Source: Adineta ricciae
Taxonomy: Eukaryota > Rotifera > Eurotatoria > Adinetida > Adinetidae
Reading direction: 5' to 3'
NCBI GenBank assembly: GCA_905250025.1
Contig: CAJNOJ010000035.1
Coordinates: forward strand, 124,001 to 188,000
Length of the DNA: 64,000 nucleotides
This document shows, in pieces, positions 33,913 through 45,959 of the stretch. Numbering within the stretch: position 1 is the stretch's first letter; each line of letters opens with the position of its first letter. The notes under the pieces are model-generated. The model was not told where the DNA came from. It saw only the letters and a list, made by a program, of their open reading frames with translations, and ran no database searches. The translations under genes and the position numbers were made by a program.

Positions 33913-36333
33913 ATGGCTCGTAATGAAGATCGACGAAATTCTCCATTTAATTCATTTCTTATCGATGATCCAGCACCTTCGAACCATCGAATTACAATAA
34001 CAAATGAGGAAGCGTCAACAATATGTGTTTCATGCCAACAAGATCTTCGATCACGTACATCGAAGATCTTAGCGTGTCTTCATTCTGTTTGTATTCAATG
34101 TTTAGAGAAATTGAAAGACGAGTCATCTGGCGGTAAACAAAAATTGAGAATAAATTGTAATAAATGACGAAGATCTGTTTATTCTAGGTACAATGTATAC
34201 ATGTCCAGCATGTAATCACAAAAGCCGAGGAGATACGATCTGTGATAACTTGTTTGCTGCGGATGAAAATGCTGCCAATGGATTATTTTCACATTGCAGC
34301 AATTGCGAGGAAGGAAATGTTGCCGACTGGTTCGTTGGAATATGAGTTTTGCACATTGAACGAGTTTTTATTTAGGTATTGCGATAATTGTGTTGATTGG
34401 TTATGTACTCAATGTAAAAATGCTCATGCCCGGGTTCGTCTAACCAAAGATCATACTGTTACACAGAAGAATACTGAAGAAGCAAAACAAATTCGAAAAA
34501 TGATGTCCAACGAAAGATTACTATGTCAAGTAAGTCGCCCACGGAAGTTTGTATGTTTCAGAATAATCATGACTAATATATTTAGATTCATAAAGAAGAG
34601 TTAGCTCGAAATTTTTGTCAGGACTGTCAAACACTGACATGGTAAGCACGGCTTTCTCGTTTTCATTGGATTGATTTCCTTTTGTTTCAGCGATGAATGT
34701 CAAATTACTCAACATAAGAATCATCGCTACTCATTCATTGACGAAGCGGTACAAAACCAAAAAAGCAATCTGCAGTCTTTAGTCAATAAAGTCCGTGATG
34801 TTCGACTTATGCTAAACAAAATTCAAGCAACTCGAAATCAACAAAAGTCAGAGATTGATCAAACCGAACAACGAGTCATTGATGATATAAAATTGTTTGG
34901 CTTAAACATGATTACAGAAGTAAGTAAAGCATGCAAACAATTAATTAACGATACAACAGCTGTATGCAATCAAGCACGAACGCAGTTCATAGAAAAGTGA
35001 GAACGCCTAATTTTCATGTTCTGACTTGAAGAATGACGCTGATTGCATTCGTACTCATTTCAGAAATACACGATTCGAACAATATTTACAAAACATGGAC
35101 CATTCTCTTGATTTCGTCAATGACGCTCTTACGACTGGTATACACACAAATTCTACTCTCATATTCGTCATCAATCTTTCCCTTCGCTGTTTACTTCGTA
35201 GGATCTAAAACGGCATTTTTGACTTGCAATCGTGTTATGTCGAAACGATTGGATCATTTATTACATCAAAATGCGATTTGGTCGAAAGCAGTCAATCCAT
35301 TTCAATTAACCTTTACACCGTATGATCCCAGAAATATCCGTTCGACAATTACTAGTCTCGGTGTACTAGTACAAAATGGCAAGAAGAAGGGTAATAACAG
35401 TCGACCGGGATCTTCCGAAGGTATGTATTTTCTTTGCTTATTTCACGATTTAATTCAAATGATTTGATTTAGAACAAATCAACGGAATCGAACAAAAGTA
35501 AATTGACTTTCACCAATTTCTGTTCATGCATATTCAACTTTGAAATTTAGAAAACTGAATAAATACTCAACTCAAGTATCAACGAATGAGAAAGCTGATA
35601 ACGATATGCAGCCCGCCATATTACTTGATACAAGTGATGATTATTGTGCCGTATGTCGCTGTGGTGGTGAACTTGTCTGTTGCGATGCATGTCCACGTGT
35701 TTATCATGTGGACTGTCATGTTCCGTCATTGAATGAAGTATCGATGAATGACAACTGGAAGTGTAGTCTCTGTTCCGAAGCGAATAACAATTCGAATACG
35801 GTCGCAAAACGAAAGCATGACGAAACAAATGAGAAATTATCAGCTGCAGAACAACACATCTGCGAAAAATTAGTTTTACAAATGTACACGCATCCATCAA
35901 GTGGACCTTTTCATAATCCTGTACCAGTCGATGTAAATTGTTTCTGTTGAAGTCAATTTTCTTATCCAATTTTTGTTTTTCAGTGTATTGGTTATCACAA
36001 AGTCATTGCACGACCAATTGATTTACGTACAATTAAAGAAAAGATAAATTCATATGCGAGTATGAACGATTTCCTCGCTGATGTACATCTAATGTTTCAA
36101 AATTGTGCTACATTTAATCGAGTTAGTAGACTTTTATAAAAAAACTTGTAGTCTGAGTTGAAAACTTTGCTTTTTCCTAGCCGGAATCTGAAATTGGTAA
36201 ATCAGGTCGTGCACTGAATAAATCATTCGAAGAATGGTTAGAAAAGTATGGTCTGCAAAGCCAAATACCAATGCCGGATCGAACAAACAAACGCAAGAAA
36301 ACATCCATACAAATGCTTGATCATGTGTCATAG
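33913..36333 (+). CDS. TIF1-family protein (TRIM24/28/33-like)
   Basis: TIF1 proteins are chromatin-reading TRIM E3 ligases and co-repressors. Eleven exons (33913-34132, 34188-34329, 34376-34529, 34586-34641, 34691-34996, 35064-35137, 35202-35420, 35473-35497, 35551-35932, 35984-36121, 36181-36333) sum to 622 codons. Domains: RING (CVSCQQDL, CLHSVCIQCL, CPACN); B-box 1 (CSNCEEGNVADWYCDNC, CTQC); B-box 2 (CQIHKEELARNFCQDCQ, CDEC, HKNH); coiled coil; PHD finger (CAVCRCGGELVCCDACPRVYH, WKCSLC); bromodomain (YHKVIARPIDLRTIKEKI, FLADVHLMFQNCATFN). The full RBCC-PHD-bromo order defines the family. The C-terminus is basic (NKRKKT). No HP1-binding PxVxL box was identified in the shortened middle region. 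An earlier in-frame GTG was ignored for ATG 33913. Of vertebrate members TRIM28 recruits SETDB1, the divergent neighbour here. Confidence 0.95.
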
Positions 36334-36368
36334 ATGGCAACTGAATCATCTTGCATGTAACAATGTGC

Positions 36369-36374
36369 AATAAA
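36369..36374 (+). promoter_or_regulatory. polyadenylation signal of the TIF1 gene
   Basis: AATAAA 36 bp after the stop codon. Confidence 0.55.
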
Positions 36375-36622
36375 TTCTATATTGTGTGTTTTATAAATTT
36401 ACCTTTCTGCTTGTGAATATAATAAATGAAGTAGATGTAGAGAGTGAATGAGAGAGAGAAAGGAGAAACAAACGTTTTCTTTTAAATACTGAATTCAATT
36501 CTCCAAAGCAGAAAACAAATACTCTTTGTTTTTTCAAACAATATGGTATTTAATAAAGCTATTTATATTTGTGTGCGAAGCATCAGTCATCGTTAGTCTA
36601 GAATTTGGTATTCTTGCGAATG

Positions 36623-39600
36623 TTAACCAGTTGACTCCATATTAATGACTTTAACATTAACGAATAGGGTTGCTGTAGTCGGACGATTGTGATGATCGAG
36701 CAAGCGAATGTGTCGGTAGCCTTCGAACAACAAGATTCGAGTTGGAGAAAAAGTTCATTCCAACTTACCTGGTTGCATCGAGAGAAATGGAATTGAATAT
36801 TGACAAAGATCGGTATTGTTCTTATCACTATCTCGTACAGAGAATCGCAGAAGACACAGCTCAGGAATTACAATCGAAAACTGCATTAGATGGTTCCATA
36901 TTGGATTCAAACCATTGTTGTGTACAGTGACTGTCTTCTGTTCGTTATGATCTTGAAAAAGAAACAGATAGTGGTTGAAAGAAGATACTTGTGATCTTAC
37001 CACAGCGAACACCAAATATTTTCACTTTCACAGACGGTGAAACAGGCGTCGTATCGCGTTGATTGCGCTTGGGTAAATGTTGTGCACTGATAATCTAAAA
37101 GGCATTGACAACAGTTTTATTGGACTTTCAGAAAGGAAAAATCACGAACGCAAAGTTCCAATTTGAGTGGACGTCGTTGTGCAAGTAAATAAGCAGAGAA
37201 GCAACTATTTGGACTGAACGTGGTATTCGCTAGAACGAAAATTCACATTCTTCTCATCCTTTCTCTACTTCTTTATTTTCCAAACTCACGATCTCGTAAA
37301 ATTGCCGGTTTGAGAACGTATCCACATTGCTTATTATCTGAAAATCGGCCATGATTCAGTGACATGGATATGTCATCTGTTTGAAAATTCAAGGCGACTA
37401 TCAACAAGAAAGGTATGGTGCGGGAAAGCGAGTAATAAACTGATCTACAAACCCATTTGGACGCCAGTATTCCAAAGCGAAACTGCTTCAACATTACTCG
37501 AATCTTGTCGATAAGCAGATGGATAAACTCGGGTGATTAAACGTTGGTTGTAATGAATTAACTCAAGCGCATGATGTTCAACAGAAGCTAAAGCTTTCTT
37601 TTCAGCTAATGATGATGATTGATAATGCTTATCTTGAATTGAAAAATAAAAGAGTTTTCTATTCATGTAGTCTCATCATTACTCACAATATTTCGAAAAT
37701 TTAAAGCCTTTGAATGTGGTGTTTTGACAAGCAACAAGACTAGCTAGTTCTATACAGACAGCCTAAGAAAAATGAAAGTGATTCTGTATTTAAAAAATAT
37801 ATTAAACGTCTTACAGAGATGTCCGGATCGAAAGATTCATCTTCATTGCTATAATCAACCGATAGATCATTCTTGGGTGACACACGTCCCTGCAACAATG
37901 CAAATAACCATCTGTTCTCAGAAAATCAGTCAATTTACACGAAGAATAATGCGTCCTTTGAGTTCTTCCGGTGAGGGCCATGTTGTATTCGCATTGGCTT
38001 CTTCGGCTGTGTAGATCGACGCTACAAATAATCAACGGCTAACAAAAAAAAAAGAAGTCAAGTTTGCTTCTTACATCCAAAAATATCAATTAAAAATCGT
38101 GCAACAATGATTTGCTGTTTATTTGAACAGTGATTCTCCAAATTGAGAAACAGTGGATATCTACAGAAACCGAGATTTAATGTATGGAAGAATGTTAGGA
38201 ATTCATGAACATACGGCGAAGCACAGAAAGCAAATTGTTTTATTTGATTGAGAATTTCGCGTAGACTAGCATCTTTAACCAATGTAAAGCCATGTCGAAT
38301 AACAGGATGTCCGTCAGGACCATCATGAAGATCCACTAGAAACAAAAAATGCCAGATTTGCTCGTACTTTTTTTTTGATTTCATTACATTCAACACATCG
38401 ACAGCCCCGCTGCAATACTTGAACATACGATTCGCCTGACGAGTCACCGACAACTTGATTCGCAGAAAGGTATCTAAATGAATTATTGACTAATGATCTC
38501 CCCATTTACGTTTGTTGGCTGGCCACCTACGTGTTATGTGATGTATTGATCCAATAGTCCGTTAATGGTTTGGTCATATCCTGATAGATAGTACCGCAAT
38601 GCTCCTGATTCATTAGTTGATATTCGTCGCTCAGTAACATTTCACGAAGGCCTAAGATTAACTTAATGATTATAAGTTCAATTATCGAGATGAAGGCGAG
38701 TTACCATCAACGCCCAGTTCGATACACTCTTTTCCTTCAGTTGATGGATCGAACTTTTTGATTAAATCAGCGACTTCGCTCGATGATAAGCTTTGCTAAA
38801 GTGTCAACAACAGATGAGAAAATCCGAAGAAAAAGTTGGTTCGCTATACTTTTTGTTCGTTCATTAAAAATTCTTTCACCTCTTCAATCGTCATATAATT
38901 GCAAGTGTTTGATCTTGCCGTCGGCGGGATGCCACTGAACGACGTAGCTGTCGTCCGAGGTCCGAATGCATTCATAAGTATAAACGATGAATCCATAACA
39001 GGAGTCACTGCAGAACAAATCATTGCGATTGTCGGATGACCGTTACAAGTGCAGAGATCGCAGGATTCGCTATAGCTAAAATAGAACTCCACCATCGTCA
39101 ACTATTCAATATCGAATCTGTCAAACGTACGTGTGAATAATATGCATCAATTCTGGTCGATACGTTAGCATTTGATAAAACGTAATGAATTCTTGCGCAC
39201 GAAGCTGTCCGCGAAGAATGGCGGCATTCAAACCAGCTTGCTATAGAATAGTTTTCACCATGTTTCAAGCAAAACTTTCATTGGAACTTACATTAAGATA
39301 TTGTTCGAACTCATCCGTTGTTAGACGCACATTCAATTGTTCCAATAGGCGGTAAACTTCAGCTTTACAAAGAAGATTGTTTCGATCGCGATCGGCCGTG
39401 TTGAAAAGCCCTTCGAGCCATCTGTTAGTTGTTAGCGAAAGATTAATACATTTTCGAAGAAATATCGAACCTACCTATTGGTAATTTTTGTGTAGGGCTT
39501 TCCAATACTTTCTTGAACCAACATTTCCAGACCGCGTACCCAAATGTTACGGGTTTCCGTGTCACTTGCGAGAAGATCTAGACTTTTTCGACCACGACTG

Positions 39601-39983
39601 TGTAAAATCGAAAAAGCTAAATCACTCTAGAAGAAAGAGTGGATCAATATCATTTGTCTTCGTTTGATTCCCTACCTGTTGTTCGCGCACTTTGCCCAAT
39701 TGAAGTAGTTTCAACCAGGTATCTGATCTAAGATCAGATCGTACTTGACAATCTTTCAACGGAACTATTTAAACAGCTAAAAACTAAACTAATACATGAA
39801 ATGAATCGATTTACATTCGTTCGCCGAGTTTTGAAAGCGTTTTTTCGATGTATTATACCATAGACTGTGCAGTTTCGGGGAAACATAGAAAAATCCTTCA
39901 GTTCGAGATCCATCCGAGTTGAATTTGATGAAAGATGCACCTTCTTGAAGTTTATTGAGAATATAACTCTTCGATTCGATCAT
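36623..39983 (-). CDS. phosphoinositide-specific phospholipase C, delta type
   Basis: PLC cleaves PIP2 to IP3 and diacylglycerol. Many small exons encode an N-terminal PH domain ([30 protein letters not shown]), an EF-hand region, the catalytic X box ([16 protein letters not shown] with the first catalytic histidine; [36 protein letters not shown] with the second histidine; [15 protein letters not shown]), an acidic X-Y linker ([14 protein letters not shown]), the Y box ([34 protein letters not shown]) and a C2 domain ending in [27 protein letters not shown]2 with a short linker and no SH2 or Ras-association domain indicates PLC-delta. The frame is open upstream of ATG 39983 to about 40088 without another ATG, so an N-terminal exon may be missing. 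Several apparent stops are short introns. Confidence 0.9.
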
Positions 39984-40425
39984 GGCAAAGTCAAATGCGT
40001 GATTATGACAAACGCTTGGATTAATATTTGCTAATTCAGATAGATAGAATCTAATTCTCGCATTTTTCTCTCGCACTAGTAGGCAGACTCATTTTTTTTC
40101 TCGACGCAAATTTGTCTTTTATCTTTGTTTGACTAAGACTAATATTGAATCAACTGAGACTATGTGAATGTGGAGAAAAAAGGTATGATTAAACATGTAT
40201 ACGATCCATTCTGTATAGAAAGACCGTTTTCAACATATCAATTATATTAGAAAAGATAATATTAACTTTGTCATCGATATCTGTTGACAGGTAAATTCAT
40301 GATTTTCCGGCTACAAGATGATTTCTTTAGCAGACACGCGTTACGAAGCACGAAATTCGCGCATTTATTCAAAGTCACAAAATCCAAACAGATTATTTTT
40401 TACTGTTCATCTATTACTATCTTCT

Positions 40426-40783
40426 ATGGGTTCAAGTTCAACAAAAACAAGTGCCAGTAAAGATTCCAACGTCGAAGCTCATGAACGATTCCAATTTCGA
40501 TTTACCGATTGTTCCTGTCAATGTGAGGCTAGTAAAAAACGCGCCGAAGATGTTTACAGAGAAAACGACATTCCGCAAGCGGCATTTCTTTCTGCACTTA
40601 TGACGCAGATAGGACAATCACAGTACGATTTACGTAAGCACTTTCAAAATGTTGATAAAGAGCTGGATAACGGAAGGAGAAACTTCAGGTTGTAATTGCG
40701 ACTGTGGTGAAGGTGTGAAAATGGGTTTTCTTTTCGGAAACACGCCACCGAACGTTCAACAGCCAATAGATAGCAACCATTAG
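40426..40783 (+). CDS. small cysteine-rich protein with N-myristoylation-type start, unknown family
   Basis: Exons 40426-40633 and 40677-40783 are joined across a 43 bp intron (GTAAGC...AAG) to give 104 residues. The ATG at 40426 gives MGSSSTKTSAS, which fits an N-myristoylation signal (glycine 2, serine/threonine 6). An in-frame ATG at 40318 would add 36 residues and remove that signal. The protein has two similar dense cysteine motifs: CSCQCEASKKR in exon 1 and CNCDCGEGVKMG in exon 2, separated by a helix with acidic and glutamine residues. The tail is TPPNVQQPIDSNH. I do not recognise the family. The paired CxCxC motifs suggest metal binding or palmitoylation at a membrane. Confidence 0.5.
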
Positions 40784-41427
40784 ACTCGAATATTGAACAA
40801 TGACAATAAATTAGAATATTTTACGTGCTGATATATTGGCACTAGTTGTAGTTAGCATGGCAATGAATGTGCTTCCGGTTTTTCTTCTCTTTGTCTGATT
40901 ACACACGTGCTCAACATAGGAGACCTCATCGGTACCATTTTGAAATAGACAGATGGTGTCATATGTGTATTCATGGAAGTTCAAAGATAATATTGAAATA
41001 TAATGAAATCAATGTATCTTTTCATTTTCTATTCATCAAGAAATGAGTCTAAATTTCTCAGACGATAGGAGTACTTTCGGACGTCGAGCACAAGAATGTT
41101 TCAGATTTTATCAATAACGAAGTCTGATCATCGGTGATGATATCATATTTGTTTGTCACATGCATAACTTTTGTCAACTAAACTCAGCTTGTTTGTATAA
41201 TAATCATTCAAAGAACTGTTTGACGAACACAAGTCATTCATTCATTAAAGAGATTTTAATACTTTACAGAGGAACTCTACGAAATCATTAGTTCACATCT
41301 AAAAAGGCTCATTATGACGATGGTGTTTAGTCAAATAGGACTAATATATTCTCAGTATTTGGCGTAGACTTTTTTGGAGGCGTTTTTAATGAATTTTATC
41401 ACACACAGTTGTCAATTGTTATTTTTA
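40784..41427. other. intergenic, convergent 3' ends
   Basis: 3' flanks of the cysteine-rich gene (plus) and the PGAM5-like gene (minus). Nothing coding is supported. Confidence 0.4.
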
Positions 41428-42549
41428 TTAGGTATGTTGTTCATTTGTCTCATCAGTATCGTCATCTTCGTTGTCACTATCGAAATTTGAATCAAATCTT
41501 TCACGTGTTGTTCTTATCTGTGAACAATACTGCTGAAAAATAGATAACATATACTGTTCTTCTTCTTTATTTCCAGGAATGAATCTGAGTACACGTGAAA
41601 ATTGATCAGTATATGAGCCGATAACACGTTCCTAGACAGAATGATTCATCATTACGCAAGTAAATATTTAGAGAAACAACATACGGGGATAATTGAATTT
41701 ATGATTGATGACCAAGTCTGTTCGTCAATAGTTCCCGTAGAGGTGATTTCATGCAATCGCATTTTTCTCGGATTTATATTATTAATAGTGATAGGTAATG
41801 ATTGATTCAATATTTGAAAAGGTGTTAAAACAATTTCTGGCAGAAGATTTCCCGGTTTATAAGATAAAACCGATACTGAACAATGTGGTGCCACATTACC
41901 CCAATGTCCTCGATCCCATGATGCACCGGACATCAGATATGTCACAATGCCACTGAGAAGATTTCCGTGCGAAAAAATCACATAATGCCTCGGCGCTCGA
42001 ATCGAATTTGATGATAAAGAAAAGAAAAGACGTTGAATTTTATGCCAACTTTCTCGACAGTGTTCAAGTGAATGAACTTCTCCCCAGCATTTATAGCGTT
42101 TAAAAATTCTATCAAAAGATTGCCCAAGTCGATGCATTTCTTCTAAGCGCCGGCTAGTGATTGTACCTGTTTGATAAGCTCGTTTATAACCTGAATGAAC
42201 TAGACAAGTGAAGAGTATTCGAGAGACAGATCGCGTCGATCTTTCCAATGTACGTGCAAGTGTATCTATCGTTTCAGCCGCAGCATATGCCTGTTAAACA
42301 CATGTGTCGATCTATGATAATCGAACTGGAAACTTAAAGTAAAGACCTGCTGTTTGCCAAGTTCGATGAGATTATTATCTTGACTATTTGTGGATAAGTA
42401 GATTCCATGTCGAATTAAAAAGAAATAATGACAATTTGCCGATGACGATGCTGTCGGTGGTGCGACGCATCTCGATAATGTATTGTTAATCAGTTTCTTT
42501 TTATTCAAAGAGAGCAATTTCGAATATAAATATGTACATTCAATGAAAA
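41428..42549 (-). CDS. PGAM5-like histidine phosphatase, 5' exon not resolved
   Basis: This is a histidine-phosphatase-fold protein. Exons 42549-42347, 42290-41685 and 41631-41428 are in frame with each other. The catalytic motif is FLIRHGIYLS, followed by ELGKQQAYAAAETI, a second-half motif HYVIFSHGNLLSGIVTYLM with the second catalytic histidine, and WGNVAPHCSVSVLSY. The arrangement is close to PGAM5, a mitochondrial Ser/Thr phosphatase in mitophagy and cell-death signalling, rather than to glycolytic phosphoglycerate mutase. The 41428 end carries a 60-residue acidic tail (FDSDNEDDTDETNEQHT). The frame is open upstream to an acceptor at 42550 with no ATG, so the first exon, possibly carrying the membrane anchor, is missing from this model. 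It lies just downstream of DAXX on the same strand. Confidence 0.75.
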
Positions 42550-42760
42550 CTGATTGACAAAAAAACTAGAAATTGTTTTTTTTGTATTGTCATAGTTACA
42601 CTATTCTCATTCTTCGTAGTTCATCGACATGAAACCAACATACTACTTCCGAGAATCCGTCCGATCGTGCCTCGGACTAGTTTATAGCTATATGTATATA
42701 CCGAAAAAGCAACAGCAAATATAACAAAATACATTTCGGTATGAAGAAGAACTTCAATGG

Positions 42761-44720
42761 TTAATCCAAGATAATTAATTCTGGAATTTGCTGCTTCGAT
42801 TTCTTTACAGTGGAGCAGTCATTGACTCGTGTTAACGGGCGTTTTCGAACAACATCGCTCGACGTAGTTGTATTGTTATTTGTTAATCTTTGTCTGTACA
42901 GTTTATAAATGATTTCATTTTCTGTTAGAGCTCCTTTACGTCGCGGCACCAAAGTCTGTACTTCATCACGTTCTTTGAGAATGCTCGGCGATGATCGCTC
43001 GTGTGTTGCTGGCTTTGGCGGTAATGAAGCTGTGGTCAAGATTGTGACCGTTCTATCGTCGAGTGAGATTTCTGAATTCGGCTCCGGCGCTAAATCAATT
43101 TCCATGATTTCACATTGACTCTCGGATGACTCTTCAGCATGAACGGCTGGTGGAGGATGTTCTTCACTCTCAGTTCCAGATTCGTTTTCAGTGGATTCGA
43201 TATTGATTTCCGCATCAGGATCTGGTGTGATTTGTGAGAATTCTTCGAAGATCTACAAGTGATCATCAGAGTTAAGTGGAATTTTTGATAGTAGTAGCTT
43301 TTACGTACTTGTTCGGTTTTTATTATTGCTTCACGCTCGTTTTTGAGTAAAACTTGTGTAATTTCAGCATTGTCCAATGCAGGATCATTTTGTTCGATAC
43401 TAAAAGCTAATCAAATGAGAAAAAGATTGGTTGTCGCTCGACTTCTCATACTTGAAATCTTCCGGAAGACGGCTACTCATAATATCATTAAAATCAGCCA
43501 TACGTCGATCTTTAATTTGTTTTCCGATGATTTTAAAAGATTTTTCGGCTAAAGTTTTTCGTGATTCTTCACTAGAAAATTCAAATGCACTGATCAATAT
43601 TGCATCAAGTCGAAATCTCTTACTTCAAATGCAGTTGATATTTTGTATTGGCGCTTTCGACTGTACTGAGAACATCACTGAACGATGGGAAATGCTTCGA
43701 TTGGTTAACCATATCTTCCAAATCTTTAGTAATCAATGGATGATCACTTGAAGCATCTAGTCATAAAAATACAATGAGGAATAGAAACGCTTTCAATCGT
43801 AATTCGAATCATTACTAGTCAGTACAATTGGTCGATGTAGAATTCGTTCAGTCGATGACGATTGTTTTTTCAGCTTAGCAAGTTTTTCATACATCTAAAT
43901 ATTGTATTTCTCAATGGGACCAAAGTGTTGCTCTTTTAATTTCCTACTTCGCATGCTTGTTTCTTCAGATTGGATTCGACAGTGTACAGATCACAATGAG
44001 CCATTTCTTCGAGTGACATGTCTTTTTCTTCCAATTCACGAATCATTCGAGAAATGCGAATTAGACGTCGTTCTAACTTCTTGATCTTTCGTTCGTGTGT
44101 TGAATCGATCGTTTCAGGTGGAATGTCAACCGTGAGAGAAATCTCAGGTTCTGATGAGATGATGCAACATTGATCAAGAAGATACTCCAGTGTTTCTTGA
44201 ATTTCTATCATCGAAAATCTATGTTCAATTTTTGACTGAGTTAGCTGTGTCGTTGTATCGTTCTCTGCGTTTGGTTCGGCAGACACTGTAGTAGACGATG
44301 AAACATTGGACGGCTGAAAGGTTGTTCTGAACATAAAAGCAAACCAAATTCGATGACAAATAAACTAAATCTCTAGCAGAGACGTACCTTGTTAGTTTGA
44401 TCGAATGTCGCTTCAATTGTTCATCGAAGGAAGCTAGTAGCGTAAAATATTTGGTTGATTTTTTATTCTCCACAAATGCATTTTGTATCTGATTCAAAGA
44501 TGTTGTAAATTCGTTCGAACACAAGTAGTCCAATGTTGCTGCATTGAAATGGCGTTGAAGTTTATTTCGAATAATATTAACTTCATTTTCACACGTTAAA
44601 ATATTGCTAATCGTCGAAAGAAACTAGATAGAACAGAACATACAACAGAATTCAGTTTTCCAAAACACTACAAACCTTTTCAAATTGAAGTGTGACAGTG
44701 TCAAACTTTATCGCTGTCAT
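42761..44720 (-). CDS. DAXX: DAXX-like histone H3.3 chaperone
   Basis: DAXX deposits H3.3 at heterochromatin with ATRX and binds SUMO. The N-terminal exon (MTAIKFDTVTLQFEKFLST) and the next (LASFDEQLKRHSIKLTR) fit the DAXX helical bundle. The histone-binding domain follows: KKLERRLIRISRMIRELEEKDMSLEEM, then YTVESNLKKQACEVYEKLAKLKK, SFSDVLSTVESANTKYQL, and EESRKTLAEKSFKIIGKQIKDRRMADFND, all in the human DAXX order. An acidic/serine-rich region comes next (NIESTENESGTESEEHPPP), then a basic segment. The last residues are IPELIILD, a SUMO-interacting motif at the extreme C-terminus just as in vertebrate DAXX. At least six exons with short introns. The overall similarity is moderate, but domain order plus the terminal SIM makes the assignment good. 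Confidence 0.8.
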
Positions 44721-44766
44721 CTACAATACACAAAAAATAGATACACTTGATTGTATTTCTATCGAT

Positions 44767-45617
44767 TTAAGTATCATCTTCCATAGCATCATTATTATCC
44801 TCCTCTGTGTCGCTTTCAATTCCGTATTCTCCAACTTTTTCAATAAATTCATCTATTGCTTCATCAGGAAATTCATGTTGTGCACGAAAGCCGAGTTTCA
44901 CAGTTTGGGTGGTGGCTTGCGTATCACCGGTTAAATCTTTTGCTTGCTCGAAGATTAAATAGCCTTCTTTAGGAAAATCTGTTCGAATTAATTTTTGAAC
45001 ATCACCGAAGAGTTTATGTTGATTCGTTGCCAACCGTGTTGATTCTTCGTTACGAATGGAAAGTGTTTCACTGAGTATCGCCCAGAAATCAACTGCGGAC
45101 ATTTCACCACCTGCACGTTTTAAACAAGCAACAATGATCATTAATAGAGCATATTTCGAATATTGACTAGAATTTGCTAATGGTCGACGTTCGAGTGGAC
45201 CTTGTTTTAATGCATTGACCAAGATATAGCCTAGACACAAAAAAAACAATAATGTTTCAAGATGAATTGTACTCTTCTGATGCTATATGTTAACTGACCG
45301 TCATGTTTTTCGTCCGAGACGAGCTTGTAACCGAATGTCTCATTCAAAGCTTTCACAACTTGTTTATGTACAGCAGGAAACACTTTTCTTCCATCGCAGC
45401 CCATTGGACGAAGTACTGTGTTGATCCAATCGAGTCGTTTGATAACCTGAGGTTTACAGCTATGAACTAGTATGTATTGAATCGATGCACTGATGATTGG
45501 TTTTAGATTAACATCATCATCGAAAGTCGTGTCATGATCCACAGGATCGTCCGAATCACTTACATTCATTGACATTTGCGAGGCCGCAACAGCCTGCGAG
45601 GATTTTTTCGGTGGCAT
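44767..45617 (-). CDS. NSMCE3: NSE3 / MAGE-domain subunit of the SMC5/6 complex
   Basis: NSE3 pairs with NSE1 and NSE4 in the SMC5/6 complex, which acts in DNA repair and restriction of foreign DNA. Two exons (45617-45299 and 45230-44767; 68 bp intron) give 260 residues. After a polar leader (MPPKKSSQAVAASQMSM) the MAGE homology domain begins, with KRLDWINTVLRPMGCDGRKVF, ALNETFGYKLV, then YILVNALKQGPLERRPLAN, ALLMIIVACLKRAGGEMSAVDFW and FPKEGYLIFEQ (winged helix 2). Invertebrates usually have one MAGE gene, the NSE3 orthologue, which supports this name. The C-terminus is acidic (EEDNNDAMEDDT). Its stop is 47 bp from the DAXX start on the same strand, and its start faces RPN3 at 342 bp. Confidence 0.88.
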
Positions 45618-45959
45618 GATAAACCTATCTTGAATTTGGATATAACCGTCACTTCAATTGTTCGTTATTTTATTTCACGAGACAGACGAAATTTATTCGC
45701 AGCTTGAAACGTACCAATCGATGAAGGAGTCAGAGATGGCATACCGTCTCAATCAAAACGTATGCTGACATCTTTTGATTATCATCAACGGTTGATGAGA
45801 TGCTATCAACCAATTAATCACAGTTGTTTATTTGTTCTGTCCAGTGACTCACAAATCTATCTTTTCGGACTTTCTTTTTCTTTTCTTTCAAATCAAAAGT
45901 TTTCTTTTTAAGATTTCAAGTTTTTTTAGAACTTTCTGAGATTTTCTAACTTGTTAATC
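45618..45959. promoter_or_regulatory. divergent promoter NSE3 / RPN3
   Basis: 342 bp between divergent start codons, with a CCAAT pentamer near 45810. No other element can be supported. Confidence 0.45.

Noticed and set aside
38325-38400. Apparent loss of the PLC X-box between GCRCVE and LDLHDG
   Set aside because: A short intron splits the leucine codon after CRCVE; both catalytic histidines are present.
40618-40700. Apparent frameshift in the cysteine-rich gene
   Set aside because: Explained by a 43 bp GT-AG intron (40634-40676) that restores the frame and joins the second cysteine motif.
44692-44934. Plus-strand open frame opposite the DAXX start and NSE3 end
   Set aside because: Shadow of the two minus-strand genes; no motif.
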